Assembly: GCA_965222935.1 (NCBI GenBank)
Contig: CBDCVA010000002.1
Coordinates: 2,108,001 to 2,172,000 of the forward strand
Reading direction: 5' to 3'
From: CBDCVA01 sp965222935 [NCBI: Candidatus Latescibacterota bacterium]
Lineage (GTDB): Bacteria > Latescibacterota > CBDCVA01
Length of the DNA: 64,000 bases
Part shown: positions 7,092-15,761 of the stretch, one piece after another
Layout: every line of letters begins with the position of its first letter
Position numbering within the stretch: the first letter of the stretch is position 1
Program-made: the position numbers and the translations under genes
Notes under the pieces: generated by a model
Told to the model about the DNA's origin: nothing
Seen by the model: only the letters and a program-made list of their open reading frames with translations
Database searches by the model: none

Positions 7092-7841
7092 ATGTCGTAC
7101 ACAATCGTCACGGTCGCGCGGAGGCCCGAGCTGGAGGCACAAGCCATTGATCTGGCTTGTCAGGTCTGGCCCGAGTTCATCCTTCACGCGGACGCAGGGG
7201 CCCGCTACTGGAAATCGCTTTTCACGGCGTTCTCCGAATTTCAGTTTGCGTTGTGCGATGAAGTCGAGGGTGTCGTTGCGACCGGCAATACCATCCCGAT
7301 CATCTGGGATGGCACCTCGGAGGGGCTGCCGGCGGGCTGGGATGCAGTGCTGGGGCAGGGGGTCCATGACCACGAACGAGGGCGCCGCCCCACGGCGCTC
7401 TGTGCACTGTCCGCCGTCGTCGCTCCGACGCATCGGGGGCGCGGCCTGAGCGGCAAGGTCGTTCGCGCGATGCGGTCCATCGCCCAGCAGCATGGGCTAA
7501 GCGCATTGATCGCTCCCGTTCGGCCCAACCTCAAGAGTTGCTATCCACTGACGCCGATGGAGCGCTACGTCGGCTGGAAGCGGACCGATGGCCTGCCGTT
7601 CGATCCCTGGATACGGGTTCATTGGCGGATGGGCGCCGAAATACTCCGCCTGGCGCCACGGTCGATGGTCATCACCGGTACTGTGGCCGACTGGGAGGGA
7701 TGGACCGGTCTGCGCTTTCCCGAGAGTGGCGACTACGTGGTATCCGGAGCGCTCCAGCCCGTCCAGATCGACCGCGAGCGCAATCAGGGCTGCTACGAAG
7801 AACCGAACGTCTGGATGCGCCATGCAGTCGGGGCCCCATGA
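7092..7841 (+). CDS. GNAT-family N-acetyltransferase-like protein
   Basis: 249 residues from the ATG at 7092. An upstream in-frame ATG at 6993 would add a basic, unconserved-looking leader and overlap the neighbouring start, so I reject it. The acetyl-CoA binding motif A is visible around residues 112-140: ALSAVVAPTHRGRGLSGKVV followed by a helix. GNAT folds transfer an acyl group from acyl-CoA to an amine; the substrate cannot be told. It is divergent from the gene at 5981-6994. The following 296 bp (7842-8137) hold nothing I recognise. Confidence 0.75.
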   Translation: MSYTIVTVARRPELEAQAIDLACQVWPEFILHADAGARYWKSLFTAFSEFQFALCDEVEGVVATGNTIPIIWDGTSEGLPAGWDAVLGQGVHDHERGRRPTALCALSAVVAPTHRGRGLSGKVVRAMRSIAQQHGLSALIAPVRPNLKSCYPLTPMERYVGWKRTDGLPFDPWIRVHWRMGAEILRLAPRSMVITGTVADWEGWTGLRFPESGDYVVSGALQPVQIDRERNQGCYEEPNVWMRHAVGAP

Positions 7842-8137
7842 GAGAGGCGCTCCATTCGGCAGTTGAGTGGTGAACGTACGATGCAGAAACTCATTCTCGT
7901 GAGGCATTCGCTGGTGGAGATCGCCTCGCTTGCTCTTTGGAAGCGTCTTGGTCTACCATCGTTCGCCGTACTGACTCTCCCAGGATTCGACCTTTTGACA
8001 GTTGTCGAAGGTATGGGAGTGGAATGGCGTCCGACCGATTGATAACGGTCGCGTGAGCCGGGGGTTGTGGCAGCGTCAGAGCATTTCTTGTATGTGGGGC
8101 GGGTTCCCCATCACTCACAAGGCGACGGAGGCGGAAA

Positions 8138-9259
8138 GTGGCGGCAAAGAACGTTCCATCCGAGGCTAGGGGTCACATCAAGCAGACGGATCTCTTCGTA
8201 AGCGGCGAAGAGGGCTACCACACCTACCGAATCCCTGCGCTCGCCGTTTCAACGGCGGGGACGCTCCTGGCCTTCTGTGAGGGCAGGAAGTATGCTAGCG
8301 GTGATGCGACCGAGATTCATCTGCTCCTCAGGCGGAGCTTCGATGGCGGCGCCACCTGGGGCGAGACGCAGCTCCTGGTCGCCGACGGCGACAAGACGTG
8401 TGGCAACCCGGCTCCTGTGGTCGATCGGCGCGACGGTACCATCTGCCTCCCTTTCTGCAAGAACCTTTATGAGCAGGGGCTCGACTTGATCGTTCGGGGG
8501 GAAGCGCCGCGCACCGTCTGGCTCACCAGAAGCACCGACGACGGCGCTAACTGGTCTGAACCGGAGGAGATCACATCCGATGTGAAGGACCCCTCCTGGA
8601 CCTGGTACGCCACGGGCCCCTGCCACGGCATCCAGATCGCTAGCGGGCGGCTCGTGATCCCGTGCGACCATGTGGTGGGCGTGCATCCGGACCGAGATAC
8701 GTGTTTCTTCCACTCACACGTCATCACGAGCGACGACGGTGGCCGCACCTGGCGTATGGGCGGAAGCACCGGGGAAGGCGCCAACGAGTCGGCGGTCGTC
8801 GAGACGGCCGATGGGACCCTGTACCTCAACTGCCGGAATTATCGGGATACGGCCAGGAACCACCGCGCGTACGCCTGGAGCTCCGATGGGAGTGAGACGT
8901 TCTCGGACCTTGCCTGGGACGAGAGCCTCATCGAGCCGATCTGCCAGGGTAGCCTGGCCCGCTTCACCGACGTGGATCGCCACGATAAGAATCGCGTCCT
9001 GTTCTCCAATCCCGCGAGCACCGAAAGGGAACGCTTGACGGTCCGTATCAGTTACGACGAATGCCGCACCTGGGCCGCATCCAGAACTCTCCATGAGGGA
9101 CCGGCGGCCTACTCGGACCTGGCCATCACCGAGGACATGACGATCTGCTGTCTCTACGAGAACGGAGACCACGGACCCTACGAACGGCTCACTCTCGCGC
9201 GGTTCGACGTCGGATGGCTCACCCATGGGGCGGATCGCCTCCAAACATCGCCATCCTGA
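8138..9259 (+). CDS. Exo-alpha-sialidase-like protein (BNR/Asp-box propeller, GH33-like)
   Basis: 373 residues with a six-blade propeller pattern. The start is GTG at 8138, preceded by GGAGG (8127-8131). The N-terminal YRIPAL is the sialidase Arg-Ile-Pro motif that binds the substrate carboxylate. Asp boxes SFDGGATW, STDDGANW, SDDGGRTW and the degenerate SSDGSETF and SYDECRTW follow. A Glu in NESAVVE and the late AYSDLA tyrosine fit the catalytic Glu/Tyr pair. There is no signal peptide, so it would be intracellular or exported another way. It could remove sialic acid, or be a related sugar-acid or uronate-acting propeller enzyme. Confidence 0.82.
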   Translation: MAAKNVPSEARGHIKQTDLFVSGEEGYHTYRIPALAVSTAGTLLAFCEGRKYASGDATEIHLLLRRSFDGGATWGETQLLVADGDKTCGNPAPVVDRRDGTICLPFCKNLYEQGLDLIVRGEAPRTVWLTRSTDDGANWSEPEEITSDVKDPSWTWYATGPCHGIQIASGRLVIPCDHVVGVHPDRDTCFFHSHVITSDDGGRTWRMGGSTGEGANESAVVETADGTLYLNCRNYRDTARNHRAYAWSSDGSETFSDLAWDESLIEPICQGSLARFTDVDRHDKNRVLFSNPASTERERLTVRISYDECRTWAASRTLHEGPAAYSDLAITEDMTICCLYENGDHGPYERLTLARFDVGWLTHGADRLQTSPS

Positions 9260-9304
9260 GCCTGGCGGCGGATGGGACGGGCCAAGAGGCTTCGAGGTTG
9301 CCCG

Positions 9305-9608
9305 ATGAAGGAAAATTCGCACGGAGATCGAGATCGAGGCATCCGCCGAGCGGGCGTGGCGCGTTCTTACCGACTTCGATGCCTTCCCGAAGTGGAACCC
9401 GTTCGTCCTGCAAGCGAGCGGTGGGGCCGCCGCTGGCTCGCGCCTCAGAGTGAGCATCCAGTCTCCGGGCAGCAGGGGCATGACGTTCCGGCCGACGGTC
9501 CTCGTGAGCGCGTCCACCGTGGAGCCACTGGAATCCAACGCTGCCTCGGGGACGGTGACCCTGAGCGATGAACAGAAACGGCGCGTGAGACAGGTCCTGG
9601 AACCGTAA
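9305..9608 (+). pseudogene. Broken SRPBCC (START-like) domain gene
   Basis: ATG AAG at 9305 is followed by one extra base that shifts the frame. In the shifted frame the peptide reads IRTEIEIEASAERAW, then TDFDAFPKWNPFVL and GMTFRPTVLV, classic for small SRPBCC polyketide-cyclase/CoxG-like proteins. In that frame a TGA lies at 9306 and no start codon precedes the homology. Only the first ~70 residues of the ~150-residue family are present; the rest is unrelated sequence ending at TAA 9606-9608. A frameshifted and 3'-truncated remnant. Confidence 0.72.
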
Positions 9609-9682
9609 ACTCTTCTGAAGATGGTAGATAGAGTGCCAGAGCGGATCGAGACTCGCATTCACGTTCTACTGAAAGGGCGACC

Positions 9683-10723
9683 ATGACGAACCCGGCCAAA
9701 GTTCATCTCCCCAACGCGTTACCGGCGGCGACCCAGCTTGTCGAGATGATCCTCGGTAAGGCCAGAACGCAGCTCATCGCCATCGCCGCGGAACTGGGGA
9801 TCGCCGATCTGCTGGTGGATGGGCCCAGATCCATCGAGGAGCTTGCGGAGACAGCGGGAGCCCACGCCCCCTCGCTCTACCGGGTCATGCGGGCCCTTGC
9901 CAGTCTGGGCGTCTTCGCTGAAATCCAACCCCGCATCTTCGCCCTCACACCGCTGGCCGAACTCTTGAGGGCCGACGCGCCCGGCTCCCTGCGAAGCTAT
10001 GCCGTCATGCACGGCAGCGAATGCTTCTTCCGCCCGTGGTCGCAGTTCCTGCATGGCGTTCGAACGGGCGAATCCGCCTTCGAAAAGACGTTCGGGACCG
10101 GCCTGTTCGATTATCTCCAGCAGCATCCGGGTGAATCCGCCGCCTTCAACGATGCCATGACGTCGATCTCCAGACAGCAGGCGGTCGCCGTCTGTGATGC
10201 CTACGACTTTTCGGATTTTGGTACCATCGTTGATGTGGGCGGTGGGCATGGGTTGTTGCTTGGGGCCATCTTGAAGGCCCATCCGTCGGCGACGGGCATT
10301 CTCCACGATTTGCCATCGGTGGTCGAGGGTGCCCGCGCGTCCATCGAGGCCGAGGGCCTGAGCGATCGGTGCCGGATCGTCGGGGGTGATTTCTTCAGGG
10401 GTGTTCCCGGCGGCGGTGACGCTTACATCATGAAGTTCATCCTCCACGACTGGGATGATGTGCGCGCCGGGAAAATCCTCAAGAACTGTCGGGAGGCAAT
10501 GGCGCCGGGGGGCAGGGCTCTCGTACTCGAGGCGGTCATCCCGCCTGGGGATGCGCCTTTTGTCGGTAAGTTGGGCGACATCAACATGCTGGTCTTGACG
10601 CAGGGCGGTCGAGAACGAACGGAAGCTGAGTTTGGGGATCTGTTCGCGAGCGCCGGCCTCAGGCTGACCCGAATCGTGCCTACGGCATCCCATGTCAGCG
10701 TCATCGAAGGCGCCCCGGCCTGA
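9683..10723 (+). CDS. SAM-dependent O-methyltransferase (plant-type family 2)
   Basis: 346 residues. The N-terminal ~100 residues form the dimerisation winged helix (ELGIADLLVDGPRSIEELAE, SLYRVMRALASLGVF). The C-terminal domain has the SAM motif VDVGGGHGLLLGAIL, an HDLPSVVEGA acidic loop, and KFILHDWDD with the usual catalytic His-Asp. This layout matches acetylserotonin/hydroxyneurosporene O-methyltransferase relatives in small-molecule metabolism. The substrate is unknown; no biosynthetic cluster surrounds it. Confidence 0.9.
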   Translation: MTNPAKVHLPNALPAATQLVEMILGKARTQLIAIAAELGIADLLVDGPRSIEELAETAGAHAPSLYRVMRALASLGVFAEIQPRIFALTPLAELLRADAPGSLRSYAVMHGSECFFRPWSQFLHGVRTGESAFEKTFGTGLFDYLQQHPGESAAFNDAMTSISRQQAVAVCDAYDFSDFGTIVDVGGGHGLLLGAILKAHPSATGILHDLPSVVEGARASIEAEGLSDRCRIVGGDFFRGVPGGGDAYIMKFILHDWDDVRAGKILKNCREAMAPGGRALVLEAVIPPGDAPFVGKLGDINMLVLTQGGRERTEAEFGDLFASAGLRLTRIVPTASHVSVIEGAPA

Positions 10724-10821
10724 AAGCTCCGCTCGGGTGATGGGTGGAAGACCGTGCCATCATGCCGGATACGGTGCGGACGAGCGTTCCCCACTCGCTG
10801 CGCGGGAGTCGGACCCGTAGC

Positions 10822-11397
10822 ATGAGCGAGCCCATCGCTGTCTTCGTTGACTTGCAGGGGACCCTGGGGGGCGAGGGGTCGGGTGACATCCTCGCCTTCT
10901 CTTTCTATCCGTTCGCCAAGCCCGCGATCAAGCTGCTGAACGAAGCCGGCTTGCCGGTCATCGTCGTGACCCATCAGAGTCATATTGCGAAGGGGCATTT
11001 CACCCAGGCTGAGTTCGACGAGCGCATGGATCGGTTGAGGCATGAGCTGGCGGTGTATGGAGCGAAGCTGGACGCGGTCTACTGCTGTCCACATGCGGAG
11101 GGGGATGATTGTTCCTGTAGGAAGCCACTGCCGGGGATGCTGTTCCAGGCGCAAAGGGATTTCGGTCTCGATTTGGAGAACTGCTACGTCGTCGGGGATG
11201 TGGGGGACTGGGATATGGCATTGGCCCGATCGGTAGGATGCAAAGCCGTCCTGGTGCGCACCGGGCTTGGCGAGAGTTCGCTTGGAGCGTACCGGCACAC
11301 GTGGGCTGACATCGACCCCGATTTCGTGGCGCTGGATGTGCTGGATGCGGCCCGTTGGATCCTGGCGTCCGAGGGGAAGGGGCACGGCGCACGGTGA
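10822..11397 (+). CDS. HAD-IIIA phosphatase, GmhB-like, with altered motif I
   Basis: 191 residues from ATG 10822. An upstream in-frame start at 10744 adds an unlikely Arg/Ser-rich leader. HAD motif I reads FVDLQGTLGG: the nucleophile Asp is present but the second Asp of DxDGT is Gln. Motif II is VVTHQS, and motif IV is GDVGDWDMALA. CCPHAEGDDCSCRKP matches the zinc loop of heptose-1,7-bisphosphate phosphatases (GmhB). GmhB removes the C7 phosphate of heptose bisphosphate. The missing general acid raises doubt about phosphatase activity. Confidence 0.78.
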   Translation: MSEPIAVFVDLQGTLGGEGSGDILAFSFYPFAKPAIKLLNEAGLPVIVVTHQSHIAKGHFTQAEFDERMDRLRHELAVYGAKLDAVYCCPHAEGDDCSCRKPLPGMLFQAQRDFGLDLENCYVVGDVGDWDMALARSVGCKAVLVRTGLGESSLGAYRHTWADIDPDFVALDVLDAARWILASEGKGHGAR

Positions 11398-11565
11398 TGG
11401 GCGCTGCTCGCCTTGGGTGAAGCTGCGTATGGGGGTTGACCCAGGCGGATGGATCATCCACGATACTCAAGGGCCGGAGGCGCGCCGCCCCGGCGGGGAA
11501 GTCGGGGAAAAACAGGCCGCGTCGTGCGAGATCAACGAAGTCATCGACAACTGGAGGGATAACCG

Positions 11566-12570
11566 GTGAACCGCCCACCCGAGACGTTCGTGCGCGTCGA
11601 GGAGGATCGCCTTCTCGCTTTCGCCACAGCCTGCTTCGAGGCGGCCGGGATCGAGGGCGACCATGCGGCGCTCATCAGTCGCCTGCTCGTCAACTCCGAC
11701 TTGCGCGGCGTCCGAAGCCACGGCACGCGAGCGGCCAATCGCTATTGCAGGGCCTTCGAAGAGGGCCGGTGCAACCCCCGCCCCCAGGTGCGGCTGGTGC
11801 ATGAGACCAGGACGGCCGCGGTCTTCGACGGCGACGGAACGCTGGGCTATCTGCCGATGGTCCGCGCGACGGAGGCGGCCATCGCCAAGGCGAAGGATGT
11901 CGGGCTCGGCATGGGGCTGACGCGCAACCACGGTCACATCGGCTCGGCGGGCCACTACGCGCGGATATGCATGGAAGCGGGTATGATCGGTTTCTCGGTG
12001 CAGGGCGCTCGTGGCGCGGGGAACGCGCGGGGCCGCGGGCCAAGGCCGCAGATCGGCACCATCGGCAACCCGCCCATCTGCTTCGGCATCCCCTCGGGAG
12101 ATGAGCCGCCGGTGGTGCTGGATGCGGCGACCTGCATCCTGGCCGATGATCAGGGCGGGCCCGAGTTCGACGCGCTTCTGTCGGTGATCCCCGCCGCTTT
12201 CTTCAAGAGCGTCGGCTATTTCGCCGTCGCGAAGGCGATGGGAGGGCCCCTCGCGGGCATCACGCTTCCCGAGGCCGACGCCGGCGCCGAGCGCTGGCCC
12301 GCCGCGCAGGATGGCGGGATGGTGCTGGCGATACGCACCAGCGCCGTCGTGCCGGATGCGGTCTTCAAGGCGGAGGTGGACCGCATGGTGCACGACGTGC
12401 GGGAGACCTACGAGCCGATGCCTGGTTATGACCGCGCGCTGCTTCCGGGAGCCATCGAGGAGGAGCGTTTTGAGATACACCGCCGCGGGGGCCTCCGTTA
12501 CGGGGAGATGGAACAGGCCCAGGCGCGCGAGATGAGCGAGAGATTGGGCGTGCCGCTGCCGTGGGCTTAG
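11566..12570 (+). CDS. Malate/L-lactate dehydrogenase family oxidoreductase (Ldh2/MdhB), copy 1
   Basis: 334 residues, GTG start at 11566 after GGAGGG. The family (PF02615) oxidises 2-hydroxyacids such as malate, lactate, ureidoglycolate or 2,3-diketogulonate with NAD(P). Visible family features are the SDLRGVRSHGT segment with its catalytic-type His, RNHGHIGSAGHYAR, and a late PGYDRALLPGA. It is one of two tandem copies; the second begins 57 bp after this stop. Substrate not predictable from sequence. Confidence 0.9.
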   Translation: MNRPPETFVRVEEDRLLAFATACFEAAGIEGDHAALISRLLVNSDLRGVRSHGTRAANRYCRAFEEGRCNPRPQVRLVHETRTAAVFDGDGTLGYLPMVRATEAAIAKAKDVGLGMGLTRNHGHIGSAGHYARICMEAGMIGFSVQGARGAGNARGRGPRPQIGTIGNPPICFGIPSGDEPPVVLDAATCILADDQGGPEFDALLSVIPAAFFKSVGYFAVAKAMGGPLAGITLPEADAGAERWPAAQDGGMVLAIRTSAVVPDAVFKAEVDRMVHDVRETYEPMPGYDRALLPGAIEEERFEIHRRGGLRYGEMEQAQAREMSERLGVPLPWA

Positions 12571-12626
12571 CGGCCCGAGCGATCATCGAGGACGGAACGA
12601 AAACCGCAAACTACCGGAGGATTTCC

Positions 12627-13631
12627 ATGAACCGCCCACCCGAGACGTTCGTGCGCGTGCAGGAGGACCGTCTCCTCGCCTTCGTTACGGCCTGCTTCGA
12701 GAAAGCGGGCCTCGAGGGCGACCATGCGGCGCTCATCAGCCGCTTGCTCGTCAACTCGGACCTGCGCGGCGTCCGCAGCCATGGCACGGGGACGGTCAAC
12801 GGCTATTGCGGCGGATTTGAAAGGGGCTCGTGCAACCCGCGTCCGGTGATACGGACCCTGAACGAAACCCCGGCGACCGCCGTCCTTGATGGCGACGGGA
12901 CGTTGGGCTATCTCCCCATGGTCCGGGCGACGGAGGCGGCCATCGCCAAGGCGAGAGAGACGGGACTCGGCATGGGGCTCGTGCGCCATATCGGCCACTA
13001 CGGCTCGGCGGGCCACTACGCGCGGATCTGCCAGGACGCGGGCATGATCGGGTTCTCGGTGCAGGGCTACCGAGGGCAGGGGAAGGCCAGGGGCGACAGT
13101 GTCGGCCCCCATCTCGGCTACTTCGGCAACCCGCCCATCTGCTTCGCTATCCCCGCGGGAGAGGAACCGCCGGTGGTGCTGGATGCGGCGACGTGCATCC
13201 TGGCCGACTACCAGCGAGGTCCCGAGTTCGAAGCGCTCTTTTCGAAGATCCCCGCCGCCTTCTTCAAGAGCATTGGCTACACGGCGGTGGCGAGTCTCTT
13301 GGGCGGCGCGCTCACCGGCTTCACGCTGCCCGAAGCGGACGCTGTCCTTGAGCGCTGGCCGGGTGCGCGAAATGGGGGGATGGTGCTCGCGATCCATGTG
13401 GACGCCGTGGTTCCTGAGAAGGTCTTCAAGGCGGAGGTGGACCGTATGGTTCGGGACGTCCGAGAGACCTATGAACCGATGCCCGGTTATGACCGCGCGC
13501 TACTTCCGGGAGCCATCGAGCAGGAGCTCTTCGAGATGCACCGGCGCGAGGGCCTCCGCTACGGGGAGCGGGAGCAGGAGGCGGCGCGTGGGGCGAGCGA
13601 GAGACTCGGGGTGCCGCTGCCGTGGGATTGA
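12627..13631 (+). CDS. Malate/L-lactate dehydrogenase family oxidoreductase (Ldh2/MdhB), copy 2
   Basis: 334 residues, the same length as copy 1 and closely similar along its whole length. The ATG at 12627 follows GGAGG (12616-12620); an in-frame start at 12561 would overlap copy 1. Like copy 1 it has SDLRGVRSHGT and HYGSAGHYARICQ. Differences cluster around residues 60-75 and 145-165, so the copies may have different substrates. Probably co-transcribed with copy 1 and the GATase1-like gene that follows after 52 bp. Confidence 0.9.
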   Translation: MNRPPETFVRVQEDRLLAFVTACFEKAGLEGDHAALISRLLVNSDLRGVRSHGTGTVNGYCGGFERGSCNPRPVIRTLNETPATAVLDGDGTLGYLPMVRATEAAIAKARETGLGMGLVRHIGHYGSAGHYARICQDAGMIGFSVQGYRGQGKARGDSVGPHLGYFGNPPICFAIPAGEEPPVVLDAATCILADYQRGPEFEALFSKIPAAFFKSIGYTAVASLLGGALTGFTLPEADAVLERWPGARNGGMVLAIHVDAVVPEKVFKAEVDRMVRDVRETYEPMPGYDRALLPGAIEQELFEMHRREGLRYGEREQEAARGASERLGVPLPWD

Positions 13632-13683
13632 GCGATCGAGAGATCACCGAGAAGGGCGCAACCTGAGGGGATGGGACGGCCTG

Positions 13684-15585
13684 ATGGCGGGCGTTGAAGT
13701 GCGTTTCGAGGATGTGGATGGAGACGGCGACCGCGAGGTCGTGGTGGAGAACCCATGGCTCAGGACGGTGCTGCGATTTCCTGAGAAGCTGAGGGACGAT
13801 GTTTACGGTCCGCGCTTCACGTGGGGAGGGCGGCTTCAGTCGCTCGTCTACAAACCGACTGGACGCGAGTATTTTATGACCACGATGCTCGACCCGGAAG
13901 GGAACGGTCCCTTCGGTCTGCCGGACGAACTGTTCGCCTTCTTTCCGATGACTACGGACGATGGGTCGGAGCGGTGGCTCAAGATGGGTGTGGGGGTCTT
14001 CACGAAAGAGGGGGACGAGCGTGTCCTGGAGCCCTTGCCGTGGACCTGGCACGAGGAGATCCGGGGCGAGGAGACGGTCGTCGTCTTCAGGCAGGAGGCG
14101 GCAGATCTCGGGGGGTACAGCTTTCTTTACGAGAAGCAGTATCGCTTCCGACCCGACGCCTCGTGGTTTGCGATGGACGTCGTCTGGGAGAACCGGGGTG
14201 ACCGGACGCTGGCCTCCGATTGGGACATCCACTCGTTCCACCAGAGCGGCACGCCGCCGAACAGCACGTGGCTTCTGGCGCCCAAGCGTGCCTGGGTCAG
14301 CTACGGTAAGACGCGGCTGCGGACGGTGCTCAAGGAGTCCAGCCCGATCTTTGCGACTCCGGACATTCCCACGATGGTAGCTGATTACATCGAATGGGAC
14401 CTGGATGAGCCGGGTTGGTGGTATGCGCTGGGTCCGGGTGACGGAGAGGAGTTCTACCTGCTTCGCGGCCGCTTTGAACCCTATCGTGGTCTGTTCTGGC
14501 ACGGCTGGGAAGCGTTCACGCCACAGGGTGTCAGCCACGTCGAGGTGCCGCCCGGAGACAGGGTCGTCTGGGGTTTTGACGTGACACTGGGGGTGCGGGG
14601 TAAGCATTTCGTCAAGGCGGGGGAGGACTGCGGTCTGGTGGTCAGGTCCGACGCGGAGGAGCGCAGAGCGGTCGTCGGCGTGCACGTCGCCAGCAGGCGC
14701 GAGGGGACGCTTACGGTGGAGGTCCTCGATCAGGCGAGTGAGGTGCAGAACAACGCTGCTCAGGCCGGCGCAGCGGGGCCGGGCGAACCGCTTGAGGTCG
14801 CCGTGGGCCTGCCGGAGACGGGCGAGTTCGCGGTGTTGGAAGCCACCTACCGGGAGGCCGGAAGGGTCCGCCTGAATGCACGGGAGATCGTGCCCCTCGC
14901 AGGGCGGCGGCCCACGGCGCATCTGCCCTTCACCGGCGGCGGGGCTAGGGTGTTCGTGGCAAACGATCCCCGTCTCGAATGGGCGGACGCCGATGGCCGA
15001 TATCTATATTGCCACGGCACGGAGTGTGGATTCGTGATGGATCGGTCGGAGCCCGGCGTGCGTGCGCCGGAAACCCTTGATGAGTACGCGGCCGTGTGCA
15101 TCGTCGGCGATGCATGGCCTCTGGGGCGGGCGGAGGAACTGCGCGCGTGGGTCGAGTCGGGTGGAGGACTTCTGATCTGCGCGCCGTTCGGTCCTCTCGC
15201 GAAAGCGCTCGGTGACCTGGTGCCCCTGGCGCCCGAGGCGGGTGGCGGTCTGGAAATTGTTGATCCGCAGCTTGGTCTCGTCTTGGGTACGCCCCATTTC
15301 ACGGCGGAGCGGCTGATGCTCCATCCCGACGCGCTGGTGAGGATCAGCCAATGGACCCCGGTCGCCGCTCGGCCGGGCGCGACGGTGACCTTGCGGTTCA
15401 CTGACGCGGGGGATCACCCGGCCGTGGTGCTGAGTGAGGTGGGCAAGGGGCGGATCGCAGCGGTCGCCAGCCGCCCGGCCTGGGGGAACAGCTATCGTAG
15501 TGCCGTCTGGGACGGCTGGGGCCAGTATCACCGGGCCTGCTTCGGTGGGCTGATCGGCTGGGCCGCGGGCGCCTGGCAGGGCTGA
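13684..15585 (+). CDS. Large hypothetical protein with GATase1/ThuA-like C-terminal domain, copy 1
   Basis: 633 residues from ATG 13684, which aligns with the start of its tandem paralogue. The reading frame is open much further upstream (to 13099) but only as overlap with the Ldh2 gene. Residues ~1-320 are rich in beta strands (VRFEDVDGDGDREVVVEN, PWLRTVLRFPEK, DWDIHSFHQSG) and recall galactose-mutarotase-like sandwich folds, not firmly. Residues ~420-630 resemble class I glutamine-amidotransferase-like or ThuA folds: CIVGDAWPLGRAEELRAWVE, GGGLLICAPFG, and a conserved C-terminal WDGWGQYHRACFGGLIGWAAG. No signal peptide. Function unknown. Confidence 0.6.
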   Translation: MAGVEVRFEDVDGDGDREVVVENPWLRTVLRFPEKLRDDVYGPRFTWGGRLQSLVYKPTGREYFMTTMLDPEGNGPFGLPDELFAFFPMTTDDGSERWLKMGVGVFTKEGDERVLEPLPWTWHEEIRGEETVVVFRQEAADLGGYSFLYEKQYRFRPDASWFAMDVVWENRGDRTLASDWDIHSFHQSGTPPNSTWLLAPKRAWVSYGKTRLRTVLKESSPIFATPDIPTMVADYIEWDLDEPGWWYALGPGDGEEFYLLRGRFEPYRGLFWHGWEAFTPQGVSHVEVPPGDRVVWGFDVTLGVRGKHFVKAGEDCGLVVRSDAEERRAVVGVHVASRREGTLTVEVLDQASEVQNNAAQAGAAGPGEPLEVAVGLPETGEFAVLEATYREAGRVRLNAREIVPLAGRRPTAHLPFTGGGARVFVANDPRLEWADADGRYLYCHGTECGFVMDRSEPGVRAPETLDEYAAVCIVGDAWPLGRAEELRAWVESGGGLLICAPFGPLAKALGDLVPLAPEAGGGLEIVDPQLGLVLGTPHFTAERLMLHPDALVRISQWTPVAARPGATVTLRFTDAGDHPAVVLSEVGKGRIAAVASRPAWGNSYRSAVWDGWGQYHRACFGGLIGWAAGAWQG

Positions 15586-15607
15586 GCACCTGGGCTAGCC
15601 CCTCTAA

Positions 15608-15632
15608 CCTCTCCTCGCATAGCGGGGAGAGG
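15608..15632. repeat. Small hairpin, 7-bp stem
   Basis: CCTCTCC (15608-15614) pairs with GGAGAGG (15626-15632) in the 176-bp spacer between the two paralogous large genes. No T-run follows, so terminator function is uncertain. Confidence 0.3.
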
Positions 15633-15761
15633 CACAGTTCCGACGGGCTCGGGATGGCGAAGAGAGGCGGAGTCTGGATGGCGAGCGGTGATGAACCGAT
15701 AGAGGCGTCTGTCATGTTGAAACCAGCCTGGATCGTGAGGTCCTTATAGGAGGCAACGTCG

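Noticed and set aside
7866-8137. Possible small genes between the GNAT and sialidase genes
   Set aside because: No frame has both a ribosome site and recognisable composition.
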